Source: Polaromonas sp. AET17H-212
GTDB lineage: Bacteria; Pseudomonadota; Gammaproteobacteria; Burkholderiales; Burkholderiaceae_C
Assembly (NCBI RefSeq): GCF_002379085.1
Contig: NZ_NBZW01000010.1
Location: 1 to 64,000, forward strand
Direction of reading: 5' to 3'
Length of the DNA: 64,000 nt
A program made the position numbers and the translations under genes. The notes below the pieces were generated by a model. It saw nothing but the letters and a program-made list of their open reading frames with translations, did no database searches and had not been told where the DNA came from. Below, piece after piece: positions 27,144 to 37,157 of this stretch; the first letter of the stretch is position 1, and each line of letters begins with the position of its first letter.

Positions 27144-27799
27144 TTCTGGTCAATCTGCTTCCCCACCGCGAAGCGGCGCGTAAACGCCGCCGCGAGGCTT
27201 TCTTCGTCGCCTTGGGTGTTGCCGCCATTGCCGGCGTTCTGCTCTGTGGCGCGGTTTATTCCTGGTATCAGGCCCAAATTTCGGGGCAGCAGGGCAAGAA
27301 TACGTTTCTGAAAACCGAAATTACCCGTCTTGAGAGCCAGATCAAGGAAATTGCGGGCCTTCAGCAGGAAATTGCCGCCTTGCGTGCCCGGCAAATGGCG
27401 GTGGAAGACCTGCAGGGCAACCGGAATCTGCCGGTCTACCTGCTCGATGAGCTGGTCAGGCAATTGCCTGATGGCGTTTACGTCACCAGCATGAAACAGG
27501 AGAACCAGGTGGTGTTGTTGACGGGGGTGGCTCAGTCCAATGAGCGGGTCTCCGAGTTGCTGCGCAATCTGAGCAACAACAGCCCCTGGCTGACCCGGCC
27601 CGAGCTGATTGAAATCACGGGCAAAACCATCACGCTGGGCGCACGCGACCAAAGGCGTGTGGCGAATTTTTCGATGCGTGTGGGGCTCAAACGGGCCACG
27701 GATGTGCAGAAAGCCGCCGCTGCCGCATCAGCGGCGGGGCCTTCCGGCGCCGCCGCGGGCAAGCCCGCCCTGCCAAGCCCGATTGCGGCCAAGAGCTGA
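27140..27799 (+). CDS. pilN: type IV pilus assembly protein PilN
   Basis: A 219-residue single-pass inner-membrane protein. The conserved N-terminal INLLPHRE-type peptide, here ILVNLLPHREAARKRRR, is the PilM-binding motif, followed by a transmembrane helix (about 22-43), a coiled coil and a periplasmic ferredoxin-like domain. The GTG start at 27140 overlaps the pilM stop (GTGA). The Ala/Pro-rich C-terminus looks disordered. Confidence 0.95.
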   Translation: MILVNLLPHREAARKRRREAFFVALGVAAIAGVLLCGAVYSWYQAQISGQQGKNTFLKTEITRLESQIKEIAGLQQEIAALRARQMAVEDLQGNRNLPVYLLDELVRQLPDGVYVTSMKQENQVVLLTGVAQSNERVSELLRNLSNNSPWLTRPELIEITGKTITLGARDQRRVANFSMRVGLKRATDVQKAAAAASAAGPSGAAAGKPALPSPIAAKS

Positions 27800-27826
27800 C
27801 CCACCGGTCCGGAACAAACACTGACT

Positions 27827-28501
27827 ATGGCACGTAAACCCAAATTCAATGTGGATTTTTCTGCACTTCAGGACGGTCTGAAGGCGCAGTTTGTCGGCCT
27901 CAACCCGAATGACCCGTCGTCCTGGCCGGCGTTCCCTCGTTTTCTTCTGTGTTTGTTTGTAACCGCCGCCGTGGTGGTTGCACTCTGGTTTGTATGGCTC
28001 GCCGATTCTGACGAGGAACTCAAGGCAGAACAGGCCAAAGAAGTGCAGTTGCGCGAAGATTTCAAGAAAAAACTGGCGCAAGCAGTCAATCTGGAGGCTT
28101 TGAAGAAGCAGCGCGAACAGGTGCAGCAGTACGTGACCCAGTTGGAGAAGCAGTTGCCGAGCAAGGCTGAAATGGATGCGCTGCTGTCGGATATCAACCA
28201 GGCCGGACTGGGCCGGAGTCTGCAGTTTGAGCTGTTTCGGCCCGGGCAGGTCAGCGTCAAGGAGTATTACGCGGAACTGCCCATTGCGATCAAGGTGTCT
28301 GGGCGTTATCACGATATCGGGGCTTTTGCAGCTGATATTGCCAACCTGTCGCGCATTGTGACGCTCAACAACATGACGATTACTCCGCTCAAGGACGGGA
28401 TGATGAGCATGGACACCACCGCCAAGACATTCCGTTATCTGGATCCCGAAGAAGTTGCCTTGCAGCGTAAAGCAGCGCCCGCGAAAGGCCCCAAAAAATG
28501 A
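27827..28501 (+). CDS. pilO: type IV pilus assembly protein PilO
   Basis: A 224-residue inner-membrane protein that pairs with PilN. A short cytoplasmic N-terminus, one transmembrane helix (about 40-60), a long coiled coil (about 65-120) and a ferredoxin-like periplasmic domain ending near LDPEEV are visible. It overlaps pilP by ATGA. Confidence 0.95.
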   Translation: MARKPKFNVDFSALQDGLKAQFVGLNPNDPSSWPAFPRFLLCLFVTAAVVVALWFVWLADSDEELKAEQAKEVQLREDFKKKLAQAVNLEALKKQREQVQQYVTQLEKQLPSKAEMDALLSDINQAGLGRSLQFELFRPGQVSVKEYYAELPIAIKVSGRYHDIGAFAADIANLSRIVTLNNMTITPLKDGMMSMDTTAKTFRYLDPEEVALQRKAAPAKGPKK

Positions 28502-29058
28502 AGCGGACAGGTATTGAAAAGGCGTTGACGCTGGTGTCTACAGCCGTGGTGTGCTTGGTTCTGACGGCCTGCAGTTCTTCCGGGCAGGAGGAATTGCAGC
28601 AGTGGATGACCGAGCAACGCAACCTGACAAAACCCAAAGTGGAACCCTTGCCGGAGCCCACCAAGTTTTCGCCACAGGCGTATACGCAGGAGGGGGCTGT
28701 CGAGCCCTTTAGCCCCCAGAAATTGACGCAGGCGCTGAACCGCGACTCCAATCGGGCGACTGCCAACGCCGGCCTGATTGCGCCGGAGTTGAGCCGGCGC
28801 AAAGAGCCTTTGGAAGCCATGCCGCTCGATGCGGTCGCCATGGTGGGAAGCCTGATCAAGCAGGGCCAGCCAGTGGCGCTGGTGCGGGTGGATAACCTGC
28901 TTTACCAGGTGCGGGTGGGCAACTACCTGGGCCAGAACTACGGGCGCATCACAAAAATTTCTGAGACTGAGGTCGCCCTGCGGGAAATTGTGCAGGACGC
29001 TGCAGGCGAGTGGTTAGAGCGGACAGCGACTTTACAGCTTCAAGAGGGGTCGAAATGA
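28498..29058 (+). CDS. pilP: type IV pilus assembly lipoprotein PilP
   Basis: A 186-residue inner-membrane lipoprotein with lipobox LTAC (about 22-25), a disordered linker, and a C-terminal HR-like domain containing VDNLLYQVRVGNYLGQNYG, which joins PilNO to the PilQ secretin. It overlaps pilQ by ATGA. Confidence 0.95.
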   Translation: MKRTGIEKALTLVSTAVVCLVLTACSSSGQEELQQWMTEQRNLTKPKVEPLPEPTKFSPQAYTQEGAVEPFSPQKLTQALNRDSNRATANAGLIAPELSRRKEPLEAMPLDAVAMVGSLIKQGQPVALVRVDNLLYQVRVGNYLGQNYGRITKISETEVALREIVQDAAGEWLERTATLQLQEGSK

Positions 29059-31202
29059 ACAAGAATGCATGGACGACGCAGGCAGTCCCGGTGCGGGGTG
29101 CGTGGTCGCGGATATCGGGTGGCCTGGCCATCGCTACAGCCTGGGTGACGCTCGCGCTGGCAACGCAGGCCTGGGCCCAGGCGCCCAATGCCATCGAGGC
29201 GGTGTCGGGTTCCGTCCAGGGAGGCTCTGAAGTTATTCGTATCGACCTGAAAGAGGCCCTGACGGCCGTTCCCACTGGCTTCACGATTCAGTCCCCCGCG
29301 CGGATTGCGCTTGATTTTCCTGGCGTCAGCAACTCCATGGGGCGCTCGGCCCTTGATCTGAACCTGGGCAATCTTCGGTCCGCCAACGTGGTCCAGGCCG
29401 GCGAAAGAACGCGCGTTGTCCTCAATCTGAAGGCTTCGACGGCCTACACGGCGCAGATTCAGGGGAAATCCTTGCTGATCACGCTGGACCCGGTCGCCGT
29501 TGCCACACCCTCGCCCGTCGTGGCGCCTGTTTTCGCCGAAAATCGCAACCGCGACACCTTGCCGCTGAAAGACATCGATTTCCGACGGGGGACGGACGCT
29601 TCCGGCCGCATTGTGGTCGATCTCGCCAACAACCAGGTGGGCGTCGACATCCGCCAGCAGGGGCAGACCCTGGTGGTGGAATTCCTGAAAACCGCCTTGC
29701 CCGAAGGCTTGCGTCGCCGGCTGGATGTGTCCGATTTCGGCACGCCGGTTCAAAGCGTGACCACTTCCCAGCTGGGGGACAAGGTTCGCATGGTGGTTGA
29801 ACCCAAAGGTTCGTGGGAACACAGTGCTTACCAGAGCGACAACCAGTTTGTGCTGGAAGTCCGCCAGCAAAAAGTGGACGAGTCCAAACTGTCGCAGGGG
29901 CCGGGCTACACCGGTGAAAAACTCTCTCTGAATTTCCAGAACATCGAGACACGGTCCCTGTTGCAAGTCATTGCCGATTTCACCAACTTCAATATCGTCA
30001 CGTCCGACAGTGTGTCGGGTGCCGTGACCCTGCGCCTCAAGGATGTGCCATGGGATCAGGCCCTGGACATCATTTTGCAGGCCAAAGGTCTGGGTATGCG
30101 GAAAACAGGCAATGTATTGCTGATTGCGCCCAAGGACGAACTGGCTGCCAAAGACAAGCTCGAGCTGGAGTCGCGCAACGCGATCCAGACCCTGGAGTCT
30201 GTGCGCACGCAATCTTTCCAGATCAACTATGCAAAGGCAGCAGATATCGGTGCCCAAATCACGGCGGGCGGCACCGGGCCGACCAGTGCCCGCATCCTGT
30301 CCAATCGCGGCAGCGCGATTGCCGAGGCCAGAACGAACCAGCTGTTTGTGACCGACATTCCCTCGAAGCTCGAGCAGGTGCAGGCCTTCATCGCGAAAAT
30401 TGATATCCCCGTGCGGCAAGTCCTGATTGAGGCGCGTATCGTGGAAGCCTCGGATACTTTCGGGAAATCATTGGGTGTTCGGCTAGGTGGCCGGCCGTTC
30501 ACGCTCAATGGCTCAAGCAACGCATCGTTCGGGCCAACCTACATCAATCCGGGTACCACGCCGGGGGCTCCGGTCCAGGGCGTGAACTACGGAACCACCA
30601 CCGGCGACTTTTTAAACCTCCCCGGCATCGGCCAAAACGGATTCAGTGCGGCCACTTTTGCAGTTTCCTTGTTCTCGTCAGGTGCCACCCGGCTACTTAA
30701 TCTTGAAATTTCTGCCATGGAAGCCGATGGCAAAGGCAAAATTGTGTCGAGCCCGCGTATCGTGACGGCCGACCAGGTCAAGGCCCTGATCGAGCAAGGT
30801 ACCGAGTTGCCCTACCAGCAAGCGACCTCCAGTGGCGCGACCTCCATCGCCTTCCGCAAGGCCAACCTGAAGCTGGAAGTGACCCCGCAAATCACGCCTG
30901 AAGGAAACATCATCCTGAATGTTGACGTGAACAAGGACAGTGTGGGGCGGTCGACAACCAATGGTTTTGCGATCGATACCAAACACATCCAGACCCAGGT
31001 ACTGGTTGAAAACGGCGGCACGGTGGTGATCGGCGGCATTTTTGAGCAGAACGAACGTGAGGACGTAACCAAGGTTCCTTTGCTGGGTGATCTGCCGGGA
31101 GTGGGCAATCTGTTTAAAACCAGGACGCGTACCGCCAACAAGTCCGAGTTGCTGGTCTTCATCTCGCCCAAAATGATTTCCAACGGCGCGCCCCTGCGCT
31201 GA
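29055..31202 (+). CDS. pilQ: type IV pilus secretin PilQ
   Basis: A 715-residue outer-membrane channel for the pilus fibre. A signal peptide (ending about ATQAWAQA) is followed by two peptidoglycan-binding AMIN-type domains (about 50-120 and 170-260), an STN/N0 domain starting near LSLNFQNIETRSLLQVIADF, an N1 domain, and the secretin core with VPLLGDLPGVGNLFK near the C-terminus. The ATG at 29055 overlaps the pilP stop; the frame extension upstream is inside pilP. Confidence 0.96.
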   Translation: MNKNAWTTQAVPVRGAWSRISGGLAIATAWVTLALATQAWAQAPNAIEAVSGSVQGGSEVIRIDLKEALTAVPTGFTIQSPARIALDFPGVSNSMGRSALDLNLGNLRSANVVQAGERTRVVLNLKASTAYTAQIQGKSLLITLDPVAVATPSPVVAPVFAENRNRDTLPLKDIDFRRGTDASGRIVVDLANNQVGVDIRQQGQTLVVEFLKTALPEGLRRRLDVSDFGTPVQSVTTSQLGDKVRMVVEPKGSWEHSAYQSDNQFVLEVRQQKVDESKLSQGPGYTGEKLSLNFQNIETRSLLQVIADFTNFNIVTSDSVSGAVTLRLKDVPWDQALDIILQAKGLGMRKTGNVLLIAPKDELAAKDKLELESRNAIQTLESVRTQSFQINYAKAADIGAQITAGGTGPTSARILSNRGSAIAEARTNQLFVTDIPSKLEQVQAFIAKIDIPVRQVLIEARIVEASDTFGKSLGVRLGGRPFTLNGSSNASFGPTYINPGTTPGAPVQGVNYGTTTGDFLNLPGIGQNGFSAATFAVSLFSSGATRLLNLEISAMEADGKGKIVSSPRIVTADQVKALIEQGTELPYQQATSSGATSIAFRKANLKLEVTPQITPEGNIILNVDVNKDSVGRSTTNGFAIDTKHIQTQVLVENGGTVVIGGIFEQNEREDVTKVPLLGDLPGVGNLFKTRTRTANKSELLVFISPKMISNGAPLR

Positions 31203-31222
31203 GCGTTGGCCGCGCAACGCGA

Positions 31223-31243
31223 AGCCGGGATGGCCTCCCGGCT
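31223..31243 (+). terminator. weak hairpin after pilQ
   Basis: AGCCGGGA (31223-31230) pairs with TCCCGGCT (31236-31243) around a 5-base loop, with only a short AT stretch after. It may attenuate between pilQ and aroK. Confidence 0.4.
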
Positions 31244-31379
31244 CGTTATTGCAGGCTTGCGGTATCGCTTGGGTGCGTTGCAGGCAAATTCTGCATGGAC
31301 CCGGTCCGCGGTAGATATGTTCAACAACGCCTTCTTTCCCATTTTTTGTTGCCGTGATCCATCCTGACAGGAGAAGCTG

Positions 31380-31922
31380 TTGAGCGGACCAGCGCATGTG
31401 GCCCTGGTCGGTCTTCCCGGATCGGGGAAGTCCACCGTCGGACGGCAACTGGCCCGACGTCTCGGCCGCCCCTTCATTGACACCGACCAGGTCATCGAGC
31501 AGCGCGTCGGCTTGTCCATCCGGGAGTTTTTTGAGCGGGAGGGCGAGGAGTCCTTCCGTGACCTTGAACAAAGCGTCATCGACGAATTGACGCTGGGTGA
31601 GCCCTGCGTTTTATCGACGGGTGGCGGGGCGGTGTTGCGGCTGGCCAATCGCCAGCATTTGAAGCAGCGCACGCAGGCGGTGTACCTGCATTCGGCGCCC
31701 GAAGAGGTTTTTCGCCGTTTGAGGCACGACCGGAATCGACCACTGTTGCAGGTGCCTGACCCGTTGGCGCGCTTGCGGGAGTTGTATGCGCTGCGTGACC
31801 CTCTGTACCGCGAAAGCGCCCGGTTTGTGGTGGAAACCGGGCGGCCTTCGGTGGCGGCACTGGTCAACATGGTGGTGATGCAGCTTGAACTGGCGGGTGT
31901 CCTCCCCGCTCCGGGTGCCTGA
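31380..31922 (+). CDS. aroK: shikimate kinase
   Basis: A 180-residue cytosolic kinase phosphorylating shikimate. The Walker A motif is GLPGSGKS (11-18), the shikimate-binding DTD is in FIDTDQVIE, and STGGGAVLR is the third block. The start is TTG at 31380 behind CAGGAGAAG. It follows pilQ, as is common in proteobacteria, and precedes aroB. Confidence 0.96.
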   Translation: MSGPAHVALVGLPGSGKSTVGRQLARRLGRPFIDTDQVIEQRVGLSIREFFEREGEESFRDLEQSVIDELTLGEPCVLSTGGGAVLRLANRQHLKQRTQAVYLHSAPEEVFRRLRHDRNRPLLQVPDPLARLRELYALRDPLYRESARFVVETGRPSVAALVNMVVMQLELAGVLPAPGA

Positions 31923-32020
31923 CACACCCTCGGCTGCGGACGCCAGCTCCAGCCAACGCGGTGCGACAGCGGAGCGCCGTGAGGCAGGCCACAGGGCGCC
32001 GTACGAGCCAGCAGAGCCTC

Positions 32021-32035
32021 TACACTTGGGCCATG
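32021..32035 (+). promoter_or_regulatory. putative leaderless promoter of aroB
   Basis: TACACT (32021-32026) ends six bases before the aroB ATG and there is no Shine-Dalgarno sequence. The 16-base layout CTACACTTNNNCCATG is shared with tal. Confidence 0.45.
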
Positions 32036-33148
32036 GCTTCAAATTCCCCCTTGGCGACGCAGCAGGTTTTCATTGACCTGGGCGAGCGCAGCTACCCCAT
32101 CATCATTGGTGCCGGCCTGCTCGGCGACCCCGGCACCTACCTGAATTTGCCAGCCGCAAGCACTGCATTGATTGTGTCGAATGACACGGTGGCGCCTCTT
32201 TATGCCCAGGCCTTGCAACAGGCACTGCAGGGGCATTACAACAAGGTGCTGCAGGTGATCCTGCCCGACGGCGAGGCGCACAAGGACTGGCCCACCCTGC
32301 AACTGATTTTCGACGCCTTGCTGGCCAACGGCTGCGACCGCAAGACCGTGCTTTTTGCGCTGGGCGGCGGCGTGGTGGGTGACATGACGGGATTTGCGGC
32401 GGCCTGCTACATGCGCGGTGTGCCGTTTGTGCAGGTGCCCACCACGTTGCTGGCGCAGGTGGACTCTTCGGTCGGTGGAAAAACGGGCATCAATCACCCG
32501 CTGGGCAAAAACATGGTGGGCGCGTTTTACCAGCCGGAACGCGTGATCTGCGACCTGGACGTGCTCCAGACCTTGCCCCCGCGCGAGTTGAGTGCCGGGC
32601 TGGCGGAGATCATCAAGTACGGGCCGATTGCCGACATGGCTTTTCTGGACTGGATCGAGGCGAACATCGGGGCCCTGCTTGCGCGTGAACCGGCGGCGCT
32701 GGCACACGCCGTCCGGCGCAGTTGCGAGATCAAGGCCGCGGTGGTGGGCCAGGATGAACGGGAGGCTGGGCTGCGCGCCATCCTCAATTTCGGGCACACC
32801 TTTGGGCATGCGATCGAGTCGGGGCTGGGTTATGGCCAATGGCTGCATGGTGAAGGCGTGGGCTGCGGCATGGTGATGGCTGCCCGGCTCTCGCAGAGGC
32901 TGGGCCTCATTGATACGGCGTTTGTCGACCGCTTGCGTGTGCTTGTCCAGCGCGCCGGCCTTCCGGTGGTCGGCCCCAGACTGTCTGCCACCGACAATGC
33001 GGGGCGCTACCTGGAACTGATGCGTGTGGATAAAAAGGCGGAAGCTGGCGAAATCAGATTTGTCTTGATCAACGGTCCCGGCAACGCAACTGTGCGCAGC
33101 GCGCCGGATGCACTGGTGCGCGAGGTGATCGACGCATGCTGCGAATGA
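32033..33148 (+). CDS. aroB: 3-dehydroquinate synthase
   Basis: A 371-residue cytosolic NAD+- and metal-dependent enzyme cyclising DAHP to 3-dehydroquinate, the second step of the shikimate pathway. [11 protein letters not shown] (NAD+), [17 protein letters not shown] (substrate) and [11 protein letters not shown] (metal) are intact. The ATG at 32033 gives the normal length; the upstream frame is unlikely to be translated. With aroK it supplies aromatic amino acid precursors. Confidence 0.97.
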   Translation: MASNSPLATQQVFIDLGERSYPIIIGAGLLGDPGTYLNLPAASTALIVSNDTVAPLYAQALQQALQGHYNKVLQVILPDGEAHKDWPTLQLIFDALLANGCDRKTVLFALGGGVVGDMTGFAAACYMRGVPFVQVPTTLLAQVDSSVGGKTGINHPLGKNMVGAFYQPERVICDLDVLQTLPPRELSAGLAEIIKYGPIADMAFLDWIEANIGALLAREPAALAHAVRRSCEIKAAVVGQDEREAGLRAILNFGHTFGHAIESGLGYGQWLHGEGVGCGMVMAARLSQRLGLIDTAFVDRLRVLVQRAGLPVVGPRLSATDNAGRYLELMRVDKKAEAGEIRFVLINGPGNATVRSAPDALVREVIDACCE

Positions 33149-33166
33149 GTGTTTTCCTGATCAATT

Positions 33167-33210
33167 GCTATCAAAATAATAGCTATCTGCGCACGTATTG
33201 AAAGGGTGGA
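33167..33210 (-). repeat. two-hairpin repeat family A, copy 6
   Basis: On the minus strand: TCC, ACCC-N9-GTGC, GCAGAT, then AGCTATTATTTTGATAGC, a strong AT-rich hairpin. It fills most of the 84-base aroB-dgt spacer. Confidence 0.85.
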
Positions 33211-33232
33211 GACCCGATTGGATGCTTGATTC

Positions 33233-34447
33233 ATGACTGCACTGGCTCCTTACGCCTGCGACCCGGCCCAGTCGCGCGGCCGTCGCTACCCCGAGCCCGC
33301 TGCGCCGACCCGCTCGGCCTTTCAGCGCGACCGCGACCGGATCGTGCATTCCACCGCATTTCGCCGCCTCGTCTACAAGACCCAGGTGTTCTTGAACCAT
33401 GAGGGCGATTTGTTTCGTACCCGCCTGACCCATTCGCTCGAAGTCGCACAGCTTGGCCGTTCCATCGCCCGCACGCTGCAATTGAACGAGGACCTGGTTG
33501 AAGCCATCGCGCTGGCGCACGATCTCGGCCACACGCCGTTTGGCCACGCCGGTCAGGATGCGCTCAACAGCTGCCTGAAAAGCCACAACCCGGACAGCGC
33601 CGGTTTCGAGCACAACCTGCAAAGCCTGCGTGTGGTGGACACGCTCGAGGAGCGTTACCCGGACTACGACGGCCTGAACCTGTCCTTTGAGACCCGGGAA
33701 GGCATTCTCAAGCATTGCTCCCGCCGCAACGCCCGGCGGATGGAAGCGCGCGAACCCGGTGGCGTGGCGCAGCGTTTCCTGGCGCCATGCGGCGACGGCC
33801 CGCACACGCAGCAGCCCAGCCTCGAAGCCCAGCTTGCCAATCTCGCCGACGAGATCGCCTACAACGCCCATGACATTGACGATGGCGTGCGTTCCGGGCT
33901 GCTCAGCTTGGAGCAGCTCATGGAGGTCGAGTTGTTTGAGGCGTACCACCGGGAAACTCTGGCGAGTCACCCTGGTTTGCAGGGACGGCGACTGTTGTTT
34001 GAAACCATACGCCGCATGCTCAGTGCCCAGGTGTACGACGTGATGGACGCCACGGGCGCCGCCTTGCGCGCGGCGATGCCGGCCAATGTGCAGGCCGTGC
34101 GCCACTATCCGCCGCTGGTCTGTTTCAGCGATGAAATGGCCATGAAGTCCGCGACCCTCAAGCGTTTTCTGCTACAAAATTTATATCGCCACCCGCAGGT
34201 GGTCGAGACCACACAGACCGCCCAGCAGGTGGTGCGGGACCTGTTTGCCGCTTACATGGCCGACCCGGCGCAGATGCCGCAGGCGCACAGCGACCGGTTC
34301 GACCAACTTGACAGCCGGCCGTTCGGCAGTGCACGACACCAGGCCAGGCCCGAGCGCGTGGTGGCCGACTACATCGCTGGCATGACAGACCGGTTTGCCG
34401 CCAGGGAACACGAGCGCCTGAACGGCCGCGTGGTGTTCCCTGTGTGA
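33233..34447 (+). CDS. dgt: deoxyguanosinetriphosphate triphosphohydrolase-like protein
   Basis: A 404-residue HD-domain enzyme hydrolysing dNTPs to deoxynucleosides and triphosphate. RRLVYKTQVF leads into the HD motif residues in HSLEVAQLGR and AHDLGHTPFGH, with the final Asp in LADEIAYNAHDIDDG. The length fits the Dgt type 2 family. Its position after aroB is typical of betaproteobacteria. The MFS gene overlaps its stop (GTGA). Confidence 0.92.
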   Translation: MTALAPYACDPAQSRGRRYPEPAAPTRSAFQRDRDRIVHSTAFRRLVYKTQVFLNHEGDLFRTRLTHSLEVAQLGRSIARTLQLNEDLVEAIALAHDLGHTPFGHAGQDALNSCLKSHNPDSAGFEHNLQSLRVVDTLEERYPDYDGLNLSFETREGILKHCSRRNARRMEAREPGGVAQRFLAPCGDGPHTQQPSLEAQLANLADEIAYNAHDIDDGVRSGLLSLEQLMEVELFEAYHRETLASHPGLQGRRLLFETIRRMLSAQVYDVMDATGAALRAAMPANVQAVRHYPPLVCFSDEMAMKSATLKRFLLQNLYRHPQVVETTQTAQQVVRDLFAAYMADPAQMPQAHSDRFDQLDSRPFGSARHQARPERVVADYIAGMTDRFAAREHERLNGRVVFPV

Positions 34448-35661
34448 AGGCCATTCACCCTGCCAGCCTGGTAATCGCCGCTGGCGTGGTGGCGGCGCTG
34501 CATGTGGGCAAGCTGCCGCCGGCCTTGCCGGCGCTGCAGCAGGTGTTGGGTGTGTCCCTGGTGCAGGCGGGTTTTCTGCTGGCGCTGTTTCAGCTCGCCG
34601 GGATGACACTCGGTTTGCCGGCCGGCTTGCTGATTCAGCGCTACGGTGCGCGGCGCAGCATGCTCGCCGGTTTGCTGGTGCTCAGCCTGGCCAGTGCCCT
34701 GGGTGGCGCGGCGCAAGGGACCGCCGGGCTGCTCGCAAGCCGCGTCTTTGAAGGGTTGGGGTTTCTGTGTGTGGTGTTGCCCGCGCCCGGCCTTCTGCGT
34801 GCGCTGGTGGCTCCCGGGCGCTTGAGTCGCGCGTTGGGCGCGTGGGGGGCTTACATGCCGCTGGGCGCAGCACTGGCCATGCTCGTGGGGCCGTGGGTGA
34901 TGGCGCAGGCCGATGTCGCCTGGGGATGGCGAATCTGGTGGTGGCTCTTGTCCGCCTTTTCCGTTTTGCTCGCCGCCGGGGTGTATCGCAGCGTCCCTGC
35001 GGACCAGTCTCCGGGGCTGGCGCCATCGCGTACCCCATCCCCGGCGACGTCGCTTTTTTCCGGTAGCCATGACCTGCTGCGCCTGACGCTGCGCTCACGC
35101 GGCGTCTGGCTGGTGGCGCTTTGTTTTTCCATGTATTCGGGTCAGTGGCTGGCTGTGGTCGGATTTTTGCCGTCGATTTACGCCCAGGCTGGATTGCCTG
35201 CTGCCTCCGCTGCCTGGCTCACCGCACTGGCGGCGGCCGTCAACATCATCGGCAACCTCGCGGCTGGTCGCTTGCTGCACCTGCGTGTACCTCCGCTTGC
35301 CTTGCTTGTTGCAGGCTTTGCCGCCATGGGCGGGGGCGCCCTGCTGGCCTTTGGGGTGGATGCCAGCCCCTGGGTACGTTATCTGGCGGTGCTGGCTTTC
35401 TCCATGCTGGGGGGCCTGATCCCGGGAACACTGTTCAGCCTGGCGGTTCGTCTGGCTCCGAGCACGGCCACCGTGCCCGCCACGGTGGGCTGGATGCAAC
35501 AATGGTCGGCCTTTGGCCAGTTCTGCGGACCGCCGCTGGTGGCGTGGGTGGCGGGTCTGGCGGGACACTGGCAGCTGACCTGGACCGTGACCGGTGCGTG
35601 CGCGCTGGCCGGCATGGGGCTGGCCTGGCAGATTCACGGCCTGTTGGGACGCGAGCGCTAG
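34444..35661 (+). CDS. MFS transporter, CynX/NimT-like
   Basis: A 405-residue membrane transporter with about 12 hydrophobic segments in two halves of six. The between-helix motif (LIQRYGARRSM) and a Gly/Ala-rich profile fit the major facilitator superfamily, most like CynX/NimT, which carry cyanate or nitroimidazole-type anions. The substrate cannot be assigned. The GTG start at 34444 overlaps the dgt stop. Confidence 0.82.
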   Translation: MKAIHPASLVIAAGVVAALHVGKLPPALPALQQVLGVSLVQAGFLLALFQLAGMTLGLPAGLLIQRYGARRSMLAGLLVLSLASALGGAAQGTAGLLASRVFEGLGFLCVVLPAPGLLRALVAPGRLSRALGAWGAYMPLGAALAMLVGPWVMAQADVAWGWRIWWWLLSAFSVLLAAGVYRSVPADQSPGLAPSRTPSPATSLFSGSHDLLRLTLRSRGVWLVALCFSMYSGQWLAVVGFLPSIYAQAGLPAASAAWLTALAAAVNIIGNLAAGRLLHLRVPPLALLVAGFAAMGGGALLAFGVDASPWVRYLAVLAFSMLGGLIPGTLFSLAVRLAPSTATVPATVGWMQQWSAFGQFCGPPLVAWVAGLAGHWQLTWTVTGACALAGMGLAWQIHGLLGRER

Positions 35662-35662
35662 C

Positions 35663-35697
35663 TTCGTGCCGACCTCGCTCCGGGGTCGCAGCACGAA
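35663..35697 (+). repeat. inverted repeat after the MFS gene
   Basis: TTCGTGC (35663-35669) pairs with GCACGAA (35691-35697), and inside it GACC pairs with GGTC. It starts two bases after the stop codon with no T-run following, so it may stabilise the mRNA end or assist Rho-dependent termination. Confidence 0.6.
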
Positions 35698-35924
35698 TTG
35701 GCCATGCCATGCCATTGACGTGGCCTTGCCTGGTTTACCCATGGCCGGAAACTCGCCCTTGCATAGCCTTATGACGTGTTGGCATTCTCCACACCGCCTT
35801 TTTTTGCGCCGAGCGACTACGCTGCAGGACTTGTTCAATTTGTTACGAAGAGAGCGCCTGGATCGTTTGCCCGCATTCAGGCATCCATCGTGCTTAACGA
35901 GATGACATTTCAAAAAGGCATTGC

Positions 35925-37076
35925 ATGAGACTCAATCGACGTGCGCTCGTGATGGGCGGATTGGCAGCTGGCGTGGCGACCTTCACCCCGTTGACCCATG
36001 CACAGGCGGGCAAGGGCGGCCGCAAGCTGGTGATCGGGCAATCGGTCCCTTTGACGGGGGCGGCCGATCAAATCGGACTGGCCTATCTCAACGGTGCGAA
36101 GCTCTATTTTGATGCGATCAATGCCAAAAACGGTGCGGCAGGCTACAGGATAGAAGTCAAGGCGATGGATGACGGCTACAACCCGGCCAAGGCTGCCAGC
36201 AACGCCAAGCAGTTGATTGACGAGGGTGTGGATGCCTTGTTCGGTTTTGTAGGAACAGCCAGTTGCGATGCTGCTTTTGCCGTCGCCAAACCGGCCAACA
36301 CCCTGTTTGTCGCCCCGTTCGCCGCATCGGACGCCCTGCGTGAAGCTGCGCTGACCAACGCATTTCATGTCCGTCCGGCGCTGGCTGACGAGGCCTACAA
36401 AATGGTGCGCCATTGCGCGACCCTGAGCCAGGACCGCATCGCTGTTTTTGCAGAAGACGATGCCATGGGCCGGGCAGGGCTGGTGGCCGTGAACCAGGCC
36501 CTGGTTGATCTGAAACGGCCGCCTCTTGTGGCGAGCGCCTTCGCGCCGGTCAACAGCGACAAGGTCGGAGCTGCAGTTGCCATGCTGGCCAAGGCCCAGC
36601 CCCAAGCCATCATCCAGGTCAGTTTGTTCAACACCTCGGCGGCCTTTATCCGCGCCATGCGAAAGACTGGTTTCGCCGGCCAGTTCCTGAACTTCTCGGT
36701 GGTTGGGATTGACCCGCTGTTCACGGCGCTGGGCAAGGAAATCGGTGGCGTGGTCATCTCGCAGGTTGTACCTTCGCCGCGCAGCGCGGGAACCCCCATC
36801 ATCAAGGAATACCTGGATGTCCTCAATGTGACCGACCAGACGCCCAGTTATGAAAGTGTTGAAGGTTACATCGCAGCGCGCACCTTTGCGGAGGGTGTGC
36901 GGCGCAGTGCCGCAGGCGGTGGAAAAGCCGATCGCGCCGGGCTTCAGAAAGCCTTTGAATCCATGACCGACTATGACGTGGGCGGCTTTCGCGTCAATCT
37001 GCGCGCCAAAAAATACGAGTCAGTCCGCCTGGTGGATCTGGTGACCATCACCCCGGACGGCAAAGTGGTCCGCTAA
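35925..37076 (+). CDS. branched-chain amino-acid-type ABC transporter substrate-binding protein (orphan)
   Basis: A 383-residue periplasmic binding protein of the LivK/Peripla_BP_6 family. The signal peptide MRLNRRALVMGGLAAGVATF contains RR and may be Tat-type. The mature part starts with KLVIGQSVPLTG, the usual first strand, followed by the GAKLYFDAINAKNG helix. No permease or ATPase gene is adjacent, so its transporter or sensor partner is elsewhere. The ligand is unknown. Confidence 0.88.
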   Translation: MRLNRRALVMGGLAAGVATFTPLTHAQAGKGGRKLVIGQSVPLTGAADQIGLAYLNGAKLYFDAINAKNGAAGYRIEVKAMDDGYNPAKAASNAKQLIDEGVDALFGFVGTASCDAAFAVAKPANTLFVAPFAASDALREAALTNAFHVRPALADEAYKMVRHCATLSQDRIAVFAEDDAMGRAGLVAVNQALVDLKRPPLVASAFAPVNSDKVGAAVAMLAKAQPQAIIQVSLFNTSAAFIRAMRKTGFAGQFLNFSVVGIDPLFTALGKEIGGVVISQVVPSPRSAGTPIIKEYLDVLNVTDQTPSYESVEGYIAARTFAEGVRRSAAGGGKADRAGLQKAFESMTDYDVGGFRVNLRAKKYESVRLVDLVTITPDGKVVR

Positions 37077-37157
37077 GCGCAACGCGCGTCTGATCGGGAA
37101 ATGCATCCAGGGAGGCGAGTGCCCCTATGATGGCGCTGAATCACAGCGTACATTGTC

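Noticed and set aside
34170..34190. GCTACAAAATTTATATCGC inside dgt, resembling the AT-rich hairpin of repeat family A
   Set aside because: The codons encode LLQNLYRHP, a conserved dGTPase-family sequence, and the first hairpin and fixed spacing are missing.
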